Assembly (NCBI GenBank): GCA_036268775.1
Contig: DATATM010000031.1
Location: forward strand, 263,310-327,309
Source of the DNA: DASZIT01 sp036268775
Lineage (GTDB): Bacteria > Actinomycetota > Acidimicrobiia > Acidimicrobiales > RAAP-2
DNA length: 64,000 bases
Direction of reading: 5' to 3'
Shown here: positions 1 to 8,924 of the stretch, piece after piece
How positions within the stretch are numbered: the first letter of the stretch is position 1
Layout: the number at the start of each line of letters is the position of its first letter
Position numbers and translations under genes: made by a program
Notes under the pieces: model-generated
Database searches by the model: none
Told to the model about the DNA's origin: nothing
What the model saw: only the letters and a program-made list of their open reading frames with translations

Positions 1-1
1 G

Positions 2-1618
2 GTTGCCGATCAGAGAATCGAAGCTGTGGCCGTTTCGTTCTTGTGGTCCTTCCTGAATCCCACACACGAGGTGCTTGCGGTTCAGATCATTAGGCGGGAG
101 TTTCCACATCTCCCCGTAACGTCGGGAGCTCAGCTGCATCCGGTTATGCGCGAGTACGAAAGGACAACGTTCGCCTTACTCAATGCGGCCACTGCCGATG
201 GCTTAAACGGGATCGACGTACTCGCAAGCGAATTATCAGAACGTGGGCTCCGAGTGCCGATACTTCTTGTTCACTCCGGAGGTGGTTCTCTTTCGATAGA
301 CGAGGCGCGGCGGACGCCGGTACTACTTGCAGAATCGGGGCCGGCCGCCGGAGTTGCAGCTGCCGCAAGCGTCGCCCTCGCCGCAGGACACCCAGATGCG
401 ATCACCTGTGACATGGGCGGGACAACGTTCGATCTATCTGTTGTTAGGGGAGGGGCGCCGACTAGGCGCTCACGTGGGGATGTCATGGGCATCTGGACGG
501 CGATGACAATGGTCGACGTGGACTCTATCGGAGCAGGCGGCGGTTCTATCGCTTGGGCCGATGCCATCGGGGGACTCTGCGTCGGTCCACGATCTGCGGG
601 TTCCAATCCTGGCCCAGCCTGCTATGGCAAGGGAGGGAGTGAACCTACCGTGACCGATGCGTTGCTTGTGCTCGGGTTTATGGACTCGGAACGCTTCTTG
701 GACGGGTCAATGACACTTGATCGGGAGGCTTCACTCGGCGTGTGCGGACAATTGGGTGAATCGATTGGCCTTGACCCGATTGAGACGGCCTGGGGCATCC
801 GGGAGATCGCGCTTGCAGGTATGGTCAATGCAACGCGAGGACGACTTGCCGAGCGAGGGCTGGACCCCCGTAGGCACGCCCTCGTCGGTTTTGGAGGCTG
901 CGCCGGACTATTCACCGTTTCGATCGCATCCGCTCTTGGCATCGCAACCGTGATCTCACCGGCTTTCGCCTCTGTTCTCTCAGCCCTAGGCGCAGCAACG
1001 TTAGAAGTTCGTCGAGAGCGGAGCCACTTCATGGGAATACCTGTCACCGGCGATATTACGCAAGTCCGCTTGGCTAGCGAAAAACTTGCAATGGCAGTAG
1101 ACGAAGATCTTTCCAATGACGGTGTCCCCGAAGCAGACCGAACGATCACATTTGAATGGGACCTTCGCGTCAGTTTGCAGAAGTCGGAGCTGTCAGTTCC
1201 CATTAGAACTAGCTTGACTGATCCGCTCGCGGTTTCCTACGCCCTCGATGACTTTCATCAGGAGTACTCCTCTCGCTATGGCGTAGGTTCCTTGTCGTCA
1301 ACCGCCGACGTGGAACTAGCTGTCATTCGCGCAGTCGGTACCGGGCATACTTCAACTCTGTATGGTGATAAGCACGAATCTCGGATTGACGAAGCGAACT
1401 CGCCTGGGCGGAAGGTGGCTCGACGTTCTTTACAAGTAGATCGAATAGGCGAGCGCCAGGAAGTAAGTGTTATTCTAAGCGACGACCTTCAAGCCGGCGA
1501 TGCAATAAAAGGCCCGGTGCTCGTTGATGATCACGATACGACGGTGTGGATGCCACCCGGCGCAACTGGAGTGATGGATAGAAATCGTTCGATCCTGATC
1601 GAAGTCGGCCCGGGATGA
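2..1618 (+). CDS. Hydantoinase/oxoprolinase family protein, A subunit (5'-truncated by window)
   Basis: This is the C-terminal ~538 codons of a HyuA-type subunit; the frame is open to the left edge, so the true start lies outside the window (family members are usually 650-700 residues). Family enzymes hydrolyse or carboxylate small amides, lactams or ketones using ATP, together with a HyuB partner. Visible family marks are the ATP-site motif CDMGGTTFDLSVV and the segment SNPGPACYGKGG followed by PTVTDA. The GTG at position 26 is internal, because the residues before it also match the family. The B subunit starts 7 nt after the stop, so the two are almost certainly co-translated. Composition is lower in GC than the right-hand part of the window and TTA leucine codons occur. 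The substrate cannot be read from the sequence; hydantoin, oxoproline, caprolactam-like lactams or ketone carboxylation are all possible. Confidence 0.85.
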   Translation, partial: VADQRIEAVAVSFLWSFLNPTHEVLAVQIIRREFPHLPVTSGAQLHPVMREYERTTFALLNAATADGLNGIDVLASELSERGLRVPILLVHSGGGSLSIDEARRTPVLLAESGPAAGVAAAASVALAAGHPDAITCDMGGTTFDLSVVRGGAPTRRSRGDVMGIWTAMTMVDVDSIGAGGGSIAWADAIGGLCVGPRSAGSNPGPACYGKGGSEPTVTDALLVLGFMDSERFLDGSMTLDREASLGVCGQLGESIGLDPIETAWGIREIALAGMVNATRGRLAERGLDPRRHALVGFGGCAGLFTVSIASALGIATVISPAFASVLSALGAATLEVRRERSHFMGIPVTGDITQVRLASEKLAMAVDEDLSNDGVPEADRTITFEWDLRVSLQKSELSVPIRTSLTDPLAVSYALDDFHQEYSSRYGVGSLSSTADVELAVIRAVGTGHTSTLYGDKHESRIDEANSPGRKVARRSLQVDRIGERQEVSVILSDDLQAGDAIKGPVLVDDHDTTVWMPPGATGVMDRNRSILIEVGPG

Positions 1619-1625
1619 TTGCGCA

Positions 1626-3788
1626 GTGACTAAGAATGTTGACTCGATTGCGCTTCACGTTATGCGGGCGAATGTTGAGGCAATTGCGAATGAGGGCGTC
1701 AATGCCATTGAGCGCACAGCAATCAGCCCCGTCGTAAGCGAAGCGCGCGACGCGTCGTGCGTGATACTTGGCGAAAGCGGCGAGCTGATTGCTGGAGGGG
1801 GAGCCTTGGAGTTTCACTTCTCAGCGGGGGGGCACGCAGTCAGGAACGTAATTAGCGTCCACGGCGAAACCATCGCTCCCGGGGACATATTCGTCGGGAA
1901 CGATCCGCACTCGGATACGGCACTCCACATTCAGGATGTGATAATCGAGAAGCCAATCTTCGTGGGCTCAGAGTTGACTGCCTGGGTGGCGAACAGCGCG
2001 CACATGCTTGATTTTGGTGGCATGGCCTTCGGGTCTTACGCTCCCGAAGCCACTGAGTGTTACCAGGAGGCCATTCGCCTGCCGTCCGTTCGGCTGTATC
2101 GCGCCGGCGTCGAACAGACTGATGTGTGGGAGATCATTAAGAACAATGTTCGACTACCCGACCAGATGGAGATGGACTTTCGGGCGCTGATCGCGGGATG
2201 CAACGTCGCCGAAGAAAAGTTGGTCAAGCTGATTGACCAAGTAGGAGGTCCGGAAGACTTCCGCCGAACGATCCGCGTTATCAACGAACGAACGGAACAA
2301 GAGTTGCGCAGGCGAATAGGGCGTATCAGTGATGGTGCGTATCGGTGTACGGGGTTTACGGAGTGGGATTCGGAGTTCTATCGGGTTCCGTGTGAGCTAA
2401 CAGTCAGCGGTGACGTGCTCACCTTTGACTTTGAGGGTGCCGCGCAACAAGCTCCCCACTTCTTCAACTCGAGGCCGTGGATCATCAAGTCGGTCTTGGT
2501 ACCCTCGGTGTGGAACGCTCTCGCAAGCGATCTTCCGTTTACAGAAGGAGTTCTTCGTCCCATCGAGGTTAAGTGTCCGGAAGGCACGATCGTCAACTCC
2601 AGCCCGCCGGCGCCCGTCGCATCAGCGCACTCAGATGTGGCATGGAATGCGGACACGATAGCGATGCACTGTCTGCACCAGGCTTTGGCAGCTAGTGATG
2701 GCCTTCCCGAATCCCTCAATAGCACGGCGCAGTTCCCAGAGGCCGGCCTCGTTCTGACAACGTGGCAGTTCGAAGCCCCAGATGGCAGTAACGATGGCTT
2801 CCTGTTGATGGATGGATTGATGGCGGGCGGACCTGGGTCCATTGGCCGAGACGGACCAGACGTGTCCGCATTCGCGAGAGGCCGAGCGGGAATGCTTGAC
2901 GTGATCGATGTCGAGATCTTGGAGTCGCGATATCCACTATTGGTGGAGGAGAGACGAACTCGGTATGACGCTTGTGGAGCGGGCAAATTCCGATCTGGCG
3001 CTCCAATCACAGTCTCAGTCCGGCCCTATGGAGTTGATCGAATTGTCGGTACAATGATCGGCCGCCACTCAAACGCTCCATTTTTGGGTTTCGCAGGCGG
3101 ATACCCCGGATCGTGCCCGGAACTATGGCTCCACCGCAAAGATGGAAGTAGTACGCCGATTGCCCCACGAGCTTCGAATGTAGAAGTGACGTCGGAAGAT
3201 GTGTTCCAATGCTGGCCCGCATCGGGAGGGGGGTTTGGAGATCCGATCGAGCGAGCACCCGAGAGCGTCCTTGCGGACTTCCTAAGCGAGCGACTTGACA
3301 TCGCTCAGGCAGAGAATGCCTATGGCGTACGCTTTACTTCCGACCATCGAATGATCGATCACGAGGCGACATTGTCGCTGCGTGAGGGGATACGTAGCGC
3401 TCGACTAGTCGAAGCGATTGCTCCGGTTCGGCCGTGCCCGGACTCGGCTCTTTCGGCCACAACTGGGTACGATCCACTACCTCTAGCGATAGGGGTCGAA
3501 CAGCGAGGCACTGTTGCAGTTGCGATCGGAAGCGGCGCACCGTTGGCACTCTCACCCAACGATTGGCTGGACGGTTGCCCGACTCTTTCTGAGATTCGAA
3601 CCACGCGGGCCGGACGGAATCTCACGACCACAACGTATCTAGACCCGCGAACAGGAAGCGCACTTTGCGTCGACGCGGTTCTCGATGGTGAGCAGCGATC
3701 GTTTGGAAGTCGACCGAAGCGTTGGGTCACAGCGGGCGAAGGACAAGGGAACGGAGGTTGGCATGCCGTCGAATCGGCCAGCAGATGA
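1626..3788 (+). CDS. Hydantoinase/oxoprolinase family protein, B subunit with extended C-terminus
   Basis: 720-residue HyuB-type subunit, the catalytic partner of the A subunit just upstream. GTG start, 7 nt after the hyuA-like stop. Family signatures include VGNDPHSDTALHIQDV near residue 95, the VANSAHMLDFGG segment near residue 120, and GGGFGDPIERAP near residue 540, which normally sits close to the C-terminus. After the usual HyuB ending (an EATLSLREGIRSARL-like segment near residue 580) about 120 further residues follow that I do not recognise, making the protein longer than the common 520-600 residues. The last 26 nt overlap the start of the SDR gene, which suggests translational coupling. 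The substrate is unknown; the context (oxygenase, dehydrogenases, importer) points to a cyclic or aromatic organic compound. Confidence 0.85.
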   Translation: MTKNVDSIALHVMRANVEAIANEGVNAIERTAISPVVSEARDASCVILGESGELIAGGGALEFHFSAGGHAVRNVISVHGETIAPGDIFVGNDPHSDTALHIQDVIIEKPIFVGSELTAWVANSAHMLDFGGMAFGSYAPEATECYQEAIRLPSVRLYRAGVEQTDVWEIIKNNVRLPDQMEMDFRALIAGCNVAEEKLVKLIDQVGGPEDFRRTIRVINERTEQELRRRIGRISDGAYRCTGFTEWDSEFYRVPCELTVSGDVLTFDFEGAAQQAPHFFNSRPWIIKSVLVPSVWNALASDLPFTEGVLRPIEVKCPEGTIVNSSPPAPVASAHSDVAWNADTIAMHCLHQALAASDGLPESLNSTAQFPEAGLVLTTWQFEAPDGSNDGFLLMDGLMAGGPGSIGRDGPDVSAFARGRAGMLDVIDVEILESRYPLLVEERRTRYDACGAGKFRSGAPITVSVRPYGVDRIVGTMIGRHSNAPFLGFAGGYPGSCPELWLHRKDGSSTPIAPRASNVEVTSEDVFQCWPASGGGFGDPIERAPESVLADFLSERLDIAQAENAYGVRFTSDHRMIDHEATLSLREGIRSARLVEAIAPVRPCPDSALSATTGYDPLPLAIGVEQRGTVAVAIGSGAPLALSPNDWLDGCPTLSEIRTTRAGRNLTTTTYLDPRTGSALCVDAVLDGEQRSFGSRPKRWVTAGEGQGNGGWHAVESASR

Positions 3789-4689
3789 TCCTATTGCGAT
3801 CGCGGGATCAGGTGCGGAAAGTCAGACTCCTGAAGCGGCAAGCAACTCGAACGGGGTGGTCCTAATCACAGGGGGCGCTGGAGGCATTGGCTCGGCCTGC
3901 GCGACCGCAATGGCGGGACGCGGCTTGACGATTCTTGCGGATGTTGATCTCGAAAACCTTCGGCAAACCGCCGAGACATTACGAGTAAGTGATTCGCCAA
4001 TCGAGGTGGTACGTTGCGATATCGCTGACCGTGATTCGGTGGCCTCGTTGGCGCAGTATGCGGCTTCGAAGGGCCCGCTCGTATCGATCATTCACACTGC
4101 CGGAATCGATTCGCTGATGGGCGATTCCCGCAAGATATTCACAATCGACTTTCTTGGCACTGCATGGCTATTGGACGCACTTGTGCCATTCGTAACGGCG
4201 CGAACGACAGCGGTGTGTCTGTCCTCCATCGCGCGATTTCGGCTGTCTCCTGAGTTGGCGGGCGCTCTCGAACCCGTGCTCGCGGATCCGTATGCGGCTG
4301 ACCTGTTTGAGCATGTGTGCGATGTGGCGGGTGGTGAGATCAGCGCAAGGATGAGTTACGGCATCGCAAAGTATGGAGTAACGCTCCTGTGCCGACAACT
4401 GTCGGCTAGATGGGGAGCCTTAGGTGCTCGCATCATCTCAATCTCCCCAGGACTGATTGATACCCCAATGGGCCGCCTGGGATATTCCGGACATCCTGAT
4501 GTTCGGATACAGGCCGAACGTACCCCGATTCAACGTTGGGGTTCCGACCCCCAGGGTATGCCTGGCCGCGCCGATGATGTCGCATCTACTGCCGCCTTCT
4601 TGTGTTCCGAGGGCGCTTCATTCATTACTGGCTGCGACATTGTCGTTGATGGAGGACTTACCGCGGCTACCTCGCTACCTCCCTTTTGA
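3763..4689 (+). CDS. Short-chain dehydrogenase/reductase (SDR)
   Basis: NAD(P)-dependent oxidoreductase of the classical SDR family, 308 residues. The cofactor motif TGGAGGIG lies near residue 35, the NAG-equivalent reads HTAG near residue 112, and the catalytic Tyr-Lys pair is in YGIAK near residue 200. The C-terminal FLCSEGASFITGCDIVVDGG is typical of the family. An upstream in-frame start at 3685 is possible, but ATG 3763 is preferred: it has GGAGG at 3753-3757 with ideal spacing and removes an unneeded N-terminal tail. It overlaps the hyuB-like gene by 26 nt. The insert between strand 4 and the catalytic serine carries an unusual acidic stretch (residues ~165-190). The role is presumably oxidation or reduction of an alcohol/ketone intermediate of the cluster's pathway. 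Confidence 0.85.
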   Translation: MPSNRPADDPIAIAGSGAESQTPEAASNSNGVVLITGGAGGIGSACATAMAGRGLTILADVDLENLRQTAETLRVSDSPIEVVRCDIADRDSVASLAQYAASKGPLVSIIHTAGIDSLMGDSRKIFTIDFLGTAWLLDALVPFVTARTTAVCLSSIARFRLSPELAGALEPVLADPYAADLFEHVCDVAGGEISARMSYGIAKYGVTLLCRQLSARWGALGARIISISPGLIDTPMGRLGYSGHPDVRIQAERTPIQRWGSDPQGMPGRADDVASTAAFLCSEGASFITGCDIVVDGGLTAATSLPPF

Positions 4690-4986
4690 TGCTTCCTCTA
4701 TGCGCAATGTGATGACCGCAGAGCTTGGTCGCAATGCACTTCCAATTCCCGAGCGACGTGGTGTCATGTGATTGGTTGCAAGCGTGCGAGCGACTGTAGA
4801 AACAATGCAATGGTCCTGTAATGAGTCTGCTATGGGGCCGGACGTATAGGCGGGACTGACTTTGGTACCGATCAAGGGTGAATGAGAGGGCGGCGTTGCA
4901 TGCTGGCAATGGGCCTTCCAATCGACGATGTAAGAGTGGCGGTCGATTTGGGCGCTCCAGGCCGTCAAGGAACTAAAGTGCAATGC
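4690..4986. other. Intergenic stretch, no supported gene
   Basis: About 300 bases between the SDR gene and the carboxymuconolactone-decarboxylase-like gene. An open frame runs in from 4882 in phase with the downstream gene, so a longer N-terminus is formally possible, but its residues do not resemble the family. I see no terminator with a T-run and no convincing promoter. Confidence 0.4.
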
Positions 4987-5544
4987 ATGGTTAACTCCTC
5001 TTCTCCTCGAATGACTCCGGTACCTGAAGATGAGCAGGATTCGCAAACCCGTGAGCTATTGTCGCAGGTGTTTGTTGATGGAACGCCTGCATCGAACATA
5101 TTCACTACGTTCGTACGACATCCAGGCCTGTTCCGTAAATGGTGGCCTCTGTCAGCGAAGCTCCTGGTTGGCAAGTTACCAAGTCGGGATCGCGAGCTAT
5201 TGGTTTTGCGAACGGGCTGGCGCTGCAATTCGGAGTATGAGTGGGGTCAACATGTGTTACTCGCCCCCACATGCGGACTAAGCGATGATGACGTCGCTCG
5301 GGTCAAAGAAGGTCCAGAAGTAGCCGGCTGGAGTCAGTTCGATGCGTCCCTGCTGCGCGCCGTTGACGAGCTCCACGATGAAGGCTGCGTCTCCGACGCG
5401 ACATGGCAGTTTTTAGCTGAACGGTACGACGAACGTCAGCTGATCGAGGTGCCGATGCTGGTGGGCCACTACCATCTCGTGGCATTTACGTTGAACTCAC
5501 TTGGGGTCCAACGCGAACCCGGAGTACCTGGCTTTAACGGTTAG
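4987..5544 (+). CDS. Carboxymuconolactone decarboxylase (CMD) family protein
   Basis: 185-residue protein of the CMD/AhpD-like fold. The diagnostic helix reads LPSRDRELLVLRTGWRC followed by SEYEWGQH, then a GLSDDDV-type segment; the HYHLVAF motif near the C-terminus is also usual. Members act as decarboxylases, peroxidases or unassigned accessory enzymes in aromatic degradation clusters. Only one cysteine is present at the CxxC position (CNSE), so classic AhpD disulphide chemistry is unlikely. ATG 4987 is chosen because the family similarity begins soon after it; ATG 5011 has no ribosome-binding site and a start at 4882 would add an unrelated tail. It lies between two halves of the catabolic cluster and is separated from the next gene by a promoter. 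Confidence 0.75.
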   Translation: MVNSSSPRMTPVPEDEQDSQTRELLSQVFVDGTPASNIFTTFVRHPGLFRKWWPLSAKLLVGKLPSRDRELLVLRTGWRCNSEYEWGQHVLLAPTCGLSDDDVARVKEGPEVAGWSQFDASLLRAVDELHDEGCVSDATWQFLAERYDERQLIEVPMLVGHYHLVAFTLNSLGVQREPGVPGFNG

Positions 5545-5726
5545 CTCCGCTGGGTGAGGATTCAATACAAGTGGACTGTCGCTCCCATCAAGAGGCCAAG
5601 GTGTGGGTCAACTGGAACCTGTCGATTTGGCAGGTTCATCTGCCACATTGGTGCCTTCGCCCCACAGCGGCGGCCCAGTCGCCAGCCTGGGTAAGCCCCA
5701 GTTGCCTTGGCAGCTATCACTGGCTA

Positions 5727-5755
5727 TTGACAAGTAGCTTCAGCGCGACCAAAAT
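5727..5755 (+). promoter_or_regulatory. Candidate sigma70-type promoter for the AtuA-like operon
   Basis: A perfect TTGACA -35 hexamer at 5727-5732 is followed after 17 nt by CAAAAT (5750-5755, 4 of 6 matches to TATAAT) inside a locally A/T-rich patch. The next start codon is ATG 5803. This would begin a second transcription unit running through the Rieske oxygenase and ferredoxin genes. No operator-like repeat is obvious next to it. Confidence 0.5.
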
Positions 5756-5802
5756 AATACAAATAGTGGACTACAGAGTCATTATATGTTAGTGGGGCGA
5801 AA

Positions 5803-7155
5803 ATGCCGGATAATGTTCGCATAGCGTGTGGGAGCGCAGGAGCCATCGACCGGGTGCAACTCGCGGTTGACATGGTCGAACAGGGTGACCCGCGGTACCT
5901 CTGCCTTGACAGCCTTGCGGAGCGTACGCTCGCGTTGGCGCAGCTAAGAAAGTCCGCTGGAATCGGCGCCGGATACGATTTGCGGCTGCCAGCGTATGCA
6001 AGGAATCTGTTTCCACTTGCCCGAGAGCACGGGACAACGGTCATCGGAAACATGGGCGCGGCGGATCCTGAGGCAGCCCTTCAGTATCTGAGCGAAGTAG
6101 CGAAGGACTTCGGTCTGGTGGGTCTAAATGTTGCGTTGATCCAGGGGGATGACGTTTTGCAGGCCCTTGAAAAGCTTGATCCAATTCTCCTTGAGACAGG
6201 AAAGCGGCTGTCGGCCTTGACGGACCGTATCGTCTCTGCGAACGCATACACCGGTTGCGAACCGATCGTTGATGCGCTCGAGGCGGGAGCACAGCTCGTC
6301 ATTGGTGGTCGTATCGCGGATAGTTCGTTGTTTCTTGCCCCTCTGGTGCGCGAGTTTGGATGGAAGCTCGACGATTGGGACCGATTGGGAGCCGGGACAT
6401 GTGTCGGTCACTTGCTTGAGTGCGGTACATACCTTACGGGTGGCAATTTTGCCGATCCGCCATACACCCACGTCGAGGGATTTCACCATCCCAGCCTGCC
6501 CCTGGCAGATGTTGAAGCAAGTGGCGCTGCGGTATTTCGGAAGCTTCCGGGGTCTGACGGCGCTCTTAACGCCCTCACTTGCAAGCTCCAACTTGGGTAC
6601 GAGGTGCACAACCCGAGCGCCCACAAGACCCCGGATGTAGTTGCCGACTTCTCACGCGTTGAGGTCGACGAGGTAGACGGCGGTGTCGGGGTCCGATTTG
6701 CGGGAGGCAGTCAGCGCCCCGACCAGCTGAAGGTAGGCGTCGGTGTTGCCGGGGGTTTCATCGGCGAAAATCAGGTGTCCTATGCCGGCTTCGGTGCGCT
6801 AAGTAGGGCTCACCTCGCCGAAGAAATTCTTCAAGAACGGCTTAGCCTTCTTGCGGAAAGTGAGAAGATCGAAGAATGGAGAGTGGACCTGGTCGGCGTG
6901 AACGCCATCCACGGTCCGCAATCCAAGTTTAGAGACGAATCCGAGCCCTACGAAGTTCACGTGCGGGGTGCGGCGCGTTGTGGCGACCGCCATGCTGCTG
7001 AACTCGTGGCAGCAGAAGTGGAGTATCTCATGCTATTCGGTCCTTCGGGAGTTGCCGCCGGTCATCGCACGCGGATCTCGGAGATTGTGTCCACGTATAC
7101 GGCATTCATCGATAGGTCTGACGTGACGCCGGTCGCGTCAATGGCGACGCTATAA
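5803..7155 (+). CDS. AtuA-family protein (acyclic terpene utilization, DUF1446)
   Basis: 450-residue member of the DUF1446/AtuA family, whose founding member belongs to the acyclic terpene (citronellol/geraniol) utilization cluster of Pseudomonas; the biochemical activity of the family is not established. Family marks are the N-terminal RIACGSAGAIDR, the GNMGAADPEAAL segment near residue 82, and CEPIVDALEAGAQLVIGGRI near residue 150. ATG start with GGGG about 8 nt upstream. It is followed after 17 nt by a small AtuA-like protein; in many genomes these two parts form a single polypeptide, so they probably work as a two-subunit enzyme. It lies downstream of a candidate promoter and upstream of the Rieske oxygenase gene. 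Confidence 0.8.
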   Translation: MPDNVRIACGSAGAIDRVQLAVDMVEQGDPRYLCLDSLAERTLALAQLRKSAGIGAGYDLRLPAYARNLFPLAREHGTTVIGNMGAADPEAALQYLSEVAKDFGLVGLNVALIQGDDVLQALEKLDPILLETGKRLSALTDRIVSANAYTGCEPIVDALEAGAQLVIGGRIADSSLFLAPLVREFGWKLDDWDRLGAGTCVGHLLECGTYLTGGNFADPPYTHVEGFHHPSLPLADVEASGAAVFRKLPGSDGALNALTCKLQLGYEVHNPSAHKTPDVVADFSRVEVDEVDGGVGVRFAGGSQRPDQLKVGVGVAGGFIGENQVSYAGFGALSRAHLAEEILQERLSLLAESEKIEEWRVDLVGVNAIHGPQSKFRDESEPYEVHVRGAARCGDRHAAELVAAEVEYLMLFGPSGVAAGHRTRISEIVSTYTAFIDRSDVTPVASMATL

Positions 7156-7172
7156 AGCAGAAGGGGTGTCTT

Positions 7173-7508
7173 ATGTATCTCCGCGAAATTGCGTGTGCGC
7201 GTGCGGGCGACAAAGGAAATACCAGCAACGTCGTGGTTGTGCCGTACGACGAAGACAACTACGAGTTGCTTAAGAACAAACTGACTGAAGTCTCTGTGAA
7301 GGACTATTTCGGGCCGCTCGTACGGGGCGCAGTTCACCGTTACGAAATGCCGGGGATCCGGGCGCTCAACTTCGTGATGGAAGACGCTCTCGGAGGAGGC
7401 GTTACCCGGTCGGTTTGGATGGACGCACATGGGAAGTCTCGTGCTTCGTTGATTCTTACAATGGAAATCGGCGATAACCTCAGCCAAGTGGAAGCCGCAG
7501 CCAGATGA
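7173..7508 (+). CDS. Small AtuA-like (ferredoxin-fold) protein
   Basis: 111-residue protein matching the small C-terminal domain that accompanies AtuA proteins. The start MYLREIACARAGDKGNTSNV is characteristic (typical members read LRELAHARSGDKGD). Despite the fold name, it has only one cysteine and no iron-sulfur ligands. ATG 7173, 17 nt after the AtuA-like stop. It is presumably the partner subunit of that protein; function in the pathway is unknown. Confidence 0.75.
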   Translation: MYLREIACARAGDKGNTSNVVVVPYDEDNYELLKNKLTEVSVKDYFGPLVRGAVHRYEMPGIRALNFVMEDALGGGVTRSVWMDAHGKSRASLILTMEIGDNLSQVEAAAR

Positions 7509-7553
7509 AGTTGAAACTCACCAAAGTTCGCCGAAGTCAAGTGGGGTGAATCC

Positions 7554-8924
7554 GTGGCGACGGAAGGCCGTAGCACGGACACTGATCAACTCAATGTCAA
7601 CTGGACAAAGGAGGCTTTGGACCTCCGGGCAAAGAGCCTCTACGTAAGCCAGCGAAGATTTGAGGCGGATCGATACACTTCCCTCGACTTTCTTGCCCGC
7701 GAAGACCACAGCGTGTGGCGTCACGCATGGCAAATCGCTTGCCTCGAATCCGAAGTAGCAGAGGTCGGTGACTACGTCGAATATCGAATAGTCGATGAAT
7801 CGATTCTCGTCATCAGAGAAACGCCAACCCGGCTTCGAGCGTTGTCCAACGTGTGTCGGCACCGTGCTACGGCTCTCAAGGCGGGCTCAGGAAATGCTCG
7901 CGAACTACGATGCCCATTCCATGGGTGGCGGTACGGTCTCGATGGTTCGCTATTGGAGATCGTGAACGACTGGGACTTTCCTGAGACACGAGCGCAGAAT
8001 CCTTGCCTACCCGAATTTCTTCTCGAGACATGGCAAGGATTCGTTTTTATTAACCTCGATACCGATGCGGCTCCCCTCTCCGAATTCCTCGGGCCCCTCG
8101 AGCCAGAGTTCGACCGATACGCGATGGAATCTCGATACCGAGCCGCAGGGATCCGGATGGTGCTGCCGTGTAATTGGAAGGTTGCAGCCGCCTCGTTTCC
8201 TGAGACGTATCACGTTCCCTGGACTCATCCGCAAATTGGCTCGTGGGTTAGCGATGTGGACTCAACCCTTATACCACTGGGCCTTCATGGCAAATGCGTA
8301 AATGCAAGGCGCCCATCCCCGAACAACGCATTCGAAGTCGACGATGAGACGTACCTCGCGGAACAGCTGGGGTTCCTCAATCGGGAGGCAATGGATACCG
8401 CCATGGAAGGATTGGAAAATGGTTTCGGAGCTCGGGAGATCCTGGCTCAGGTTCAGCGACAGCGCTTTCTAGATAAGGGTTTCGATTTCGCTGACTGTCC
8501 TAACGATGAGTTCGTCGACGGAAAGGGATATTGGATTTTTCCGAACGCGATCGCGTACGTTGGGCTCGGAACAGCTGGCCACGTCTTGCGCTTCCTGCCC
8601 AACGGGCGAGACCCAAATACCTGCGTGGCTGAATTGTGGCTTATGACATTCCCAGATGATGCCAATGCACCGATGGCGAACGTTCCCATGTCCTCGTACC
8701 CACTCGGCACCTCTGTTACTGAGGCATTCGAAGACAGCCATGGATTTCATCCGCTCGGACCCGTACTCGATCAGGACCTCTCGAATTTGGAATCGATTCA
8801 ACGCGGACTTCAGTCTGCACACTATCCAGGAGTTTCGTTCGGCCTATATCAGGAGAGTCTTATCCGAAACTTCGAAGAGGCCCTTGATGGCTATTTGGAG
8901 AGGTTTGACAAGCCGAGTCGATGA
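7554..8924 (+). CDS. Rieske [2Fe-2S] aromatic-ring-hydroxylating oxygenase, alpha subunit
   Basis: 456-residue terminal oxygenase. Rieske ligands are visible as CRH (C101, H103) and CPFH (C120, H123) with the usual GWRYGLDG after them. The mononuclear iron site is in NWKVAAASFPETYHVPWTHP, with candidate histidines H220 and H225. Such enzymes insert oxygen into aromatic rings or O-/N-methyl groups using electrons from a ferredoxin. GTG 7554 has GGGGTGA just upstream. No small beta subunit follows, so it would be an alpha-only oxygenase. The stop overlaps the next start as ATGA, so the alpha-hydroxy-acid oxidase is translationally coupled. The [2Fe-2S] ferredoxin two genes on is a likely electron donor; no dedicated reductase is seen in the window. 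Confidence 0.9.
   Translation: MATEGRSTDTDQLNVNWTKEALDLRAKSLYVSQRRFEADRYTSLDFLAREDHSVWRHAWQIACLESEVAEVGDYVEYRIVDESILVIRETPTRLRALSNVCRHRATALKAGSGNARELRCPFHGWRYGLDGSLLEIVNDWDFPETRAQNPCLPEFLLETWQGFVFINLDTDAAPLSEFLGPLEPEFDRYAMESRYRAAGIRMVLPCNWKVAAASFPETYHVPWTHPQIGSWVSDVDSTLIPLGLHGKCVNARRPSPNNAFEVDDETYLAEQLGFLNREAMDTAMEGLENGFGAREILAQVQRQRFLDKGFDFADCPNDEFVDGKGYWIFPNAIAYVGLGTAGHVLRFLPNGRDPNTCVAELWLMTFPDDANAPMANVPMSSYPLGTSVTEAFEDSHGFHPLGPVLDQDLSNLESIQRGLQSAHYPGVSFGLYQESLIRNFEEALDGYLERFDKPSR

Noticed and set aside
5571..5792. 73-residue frame before the AtuA-like gene
   Set aside because: It covers the TTGACA promoter, lacks a ribosome-binding site, and its Trp/Cys/Ser-rich product resembles no family.
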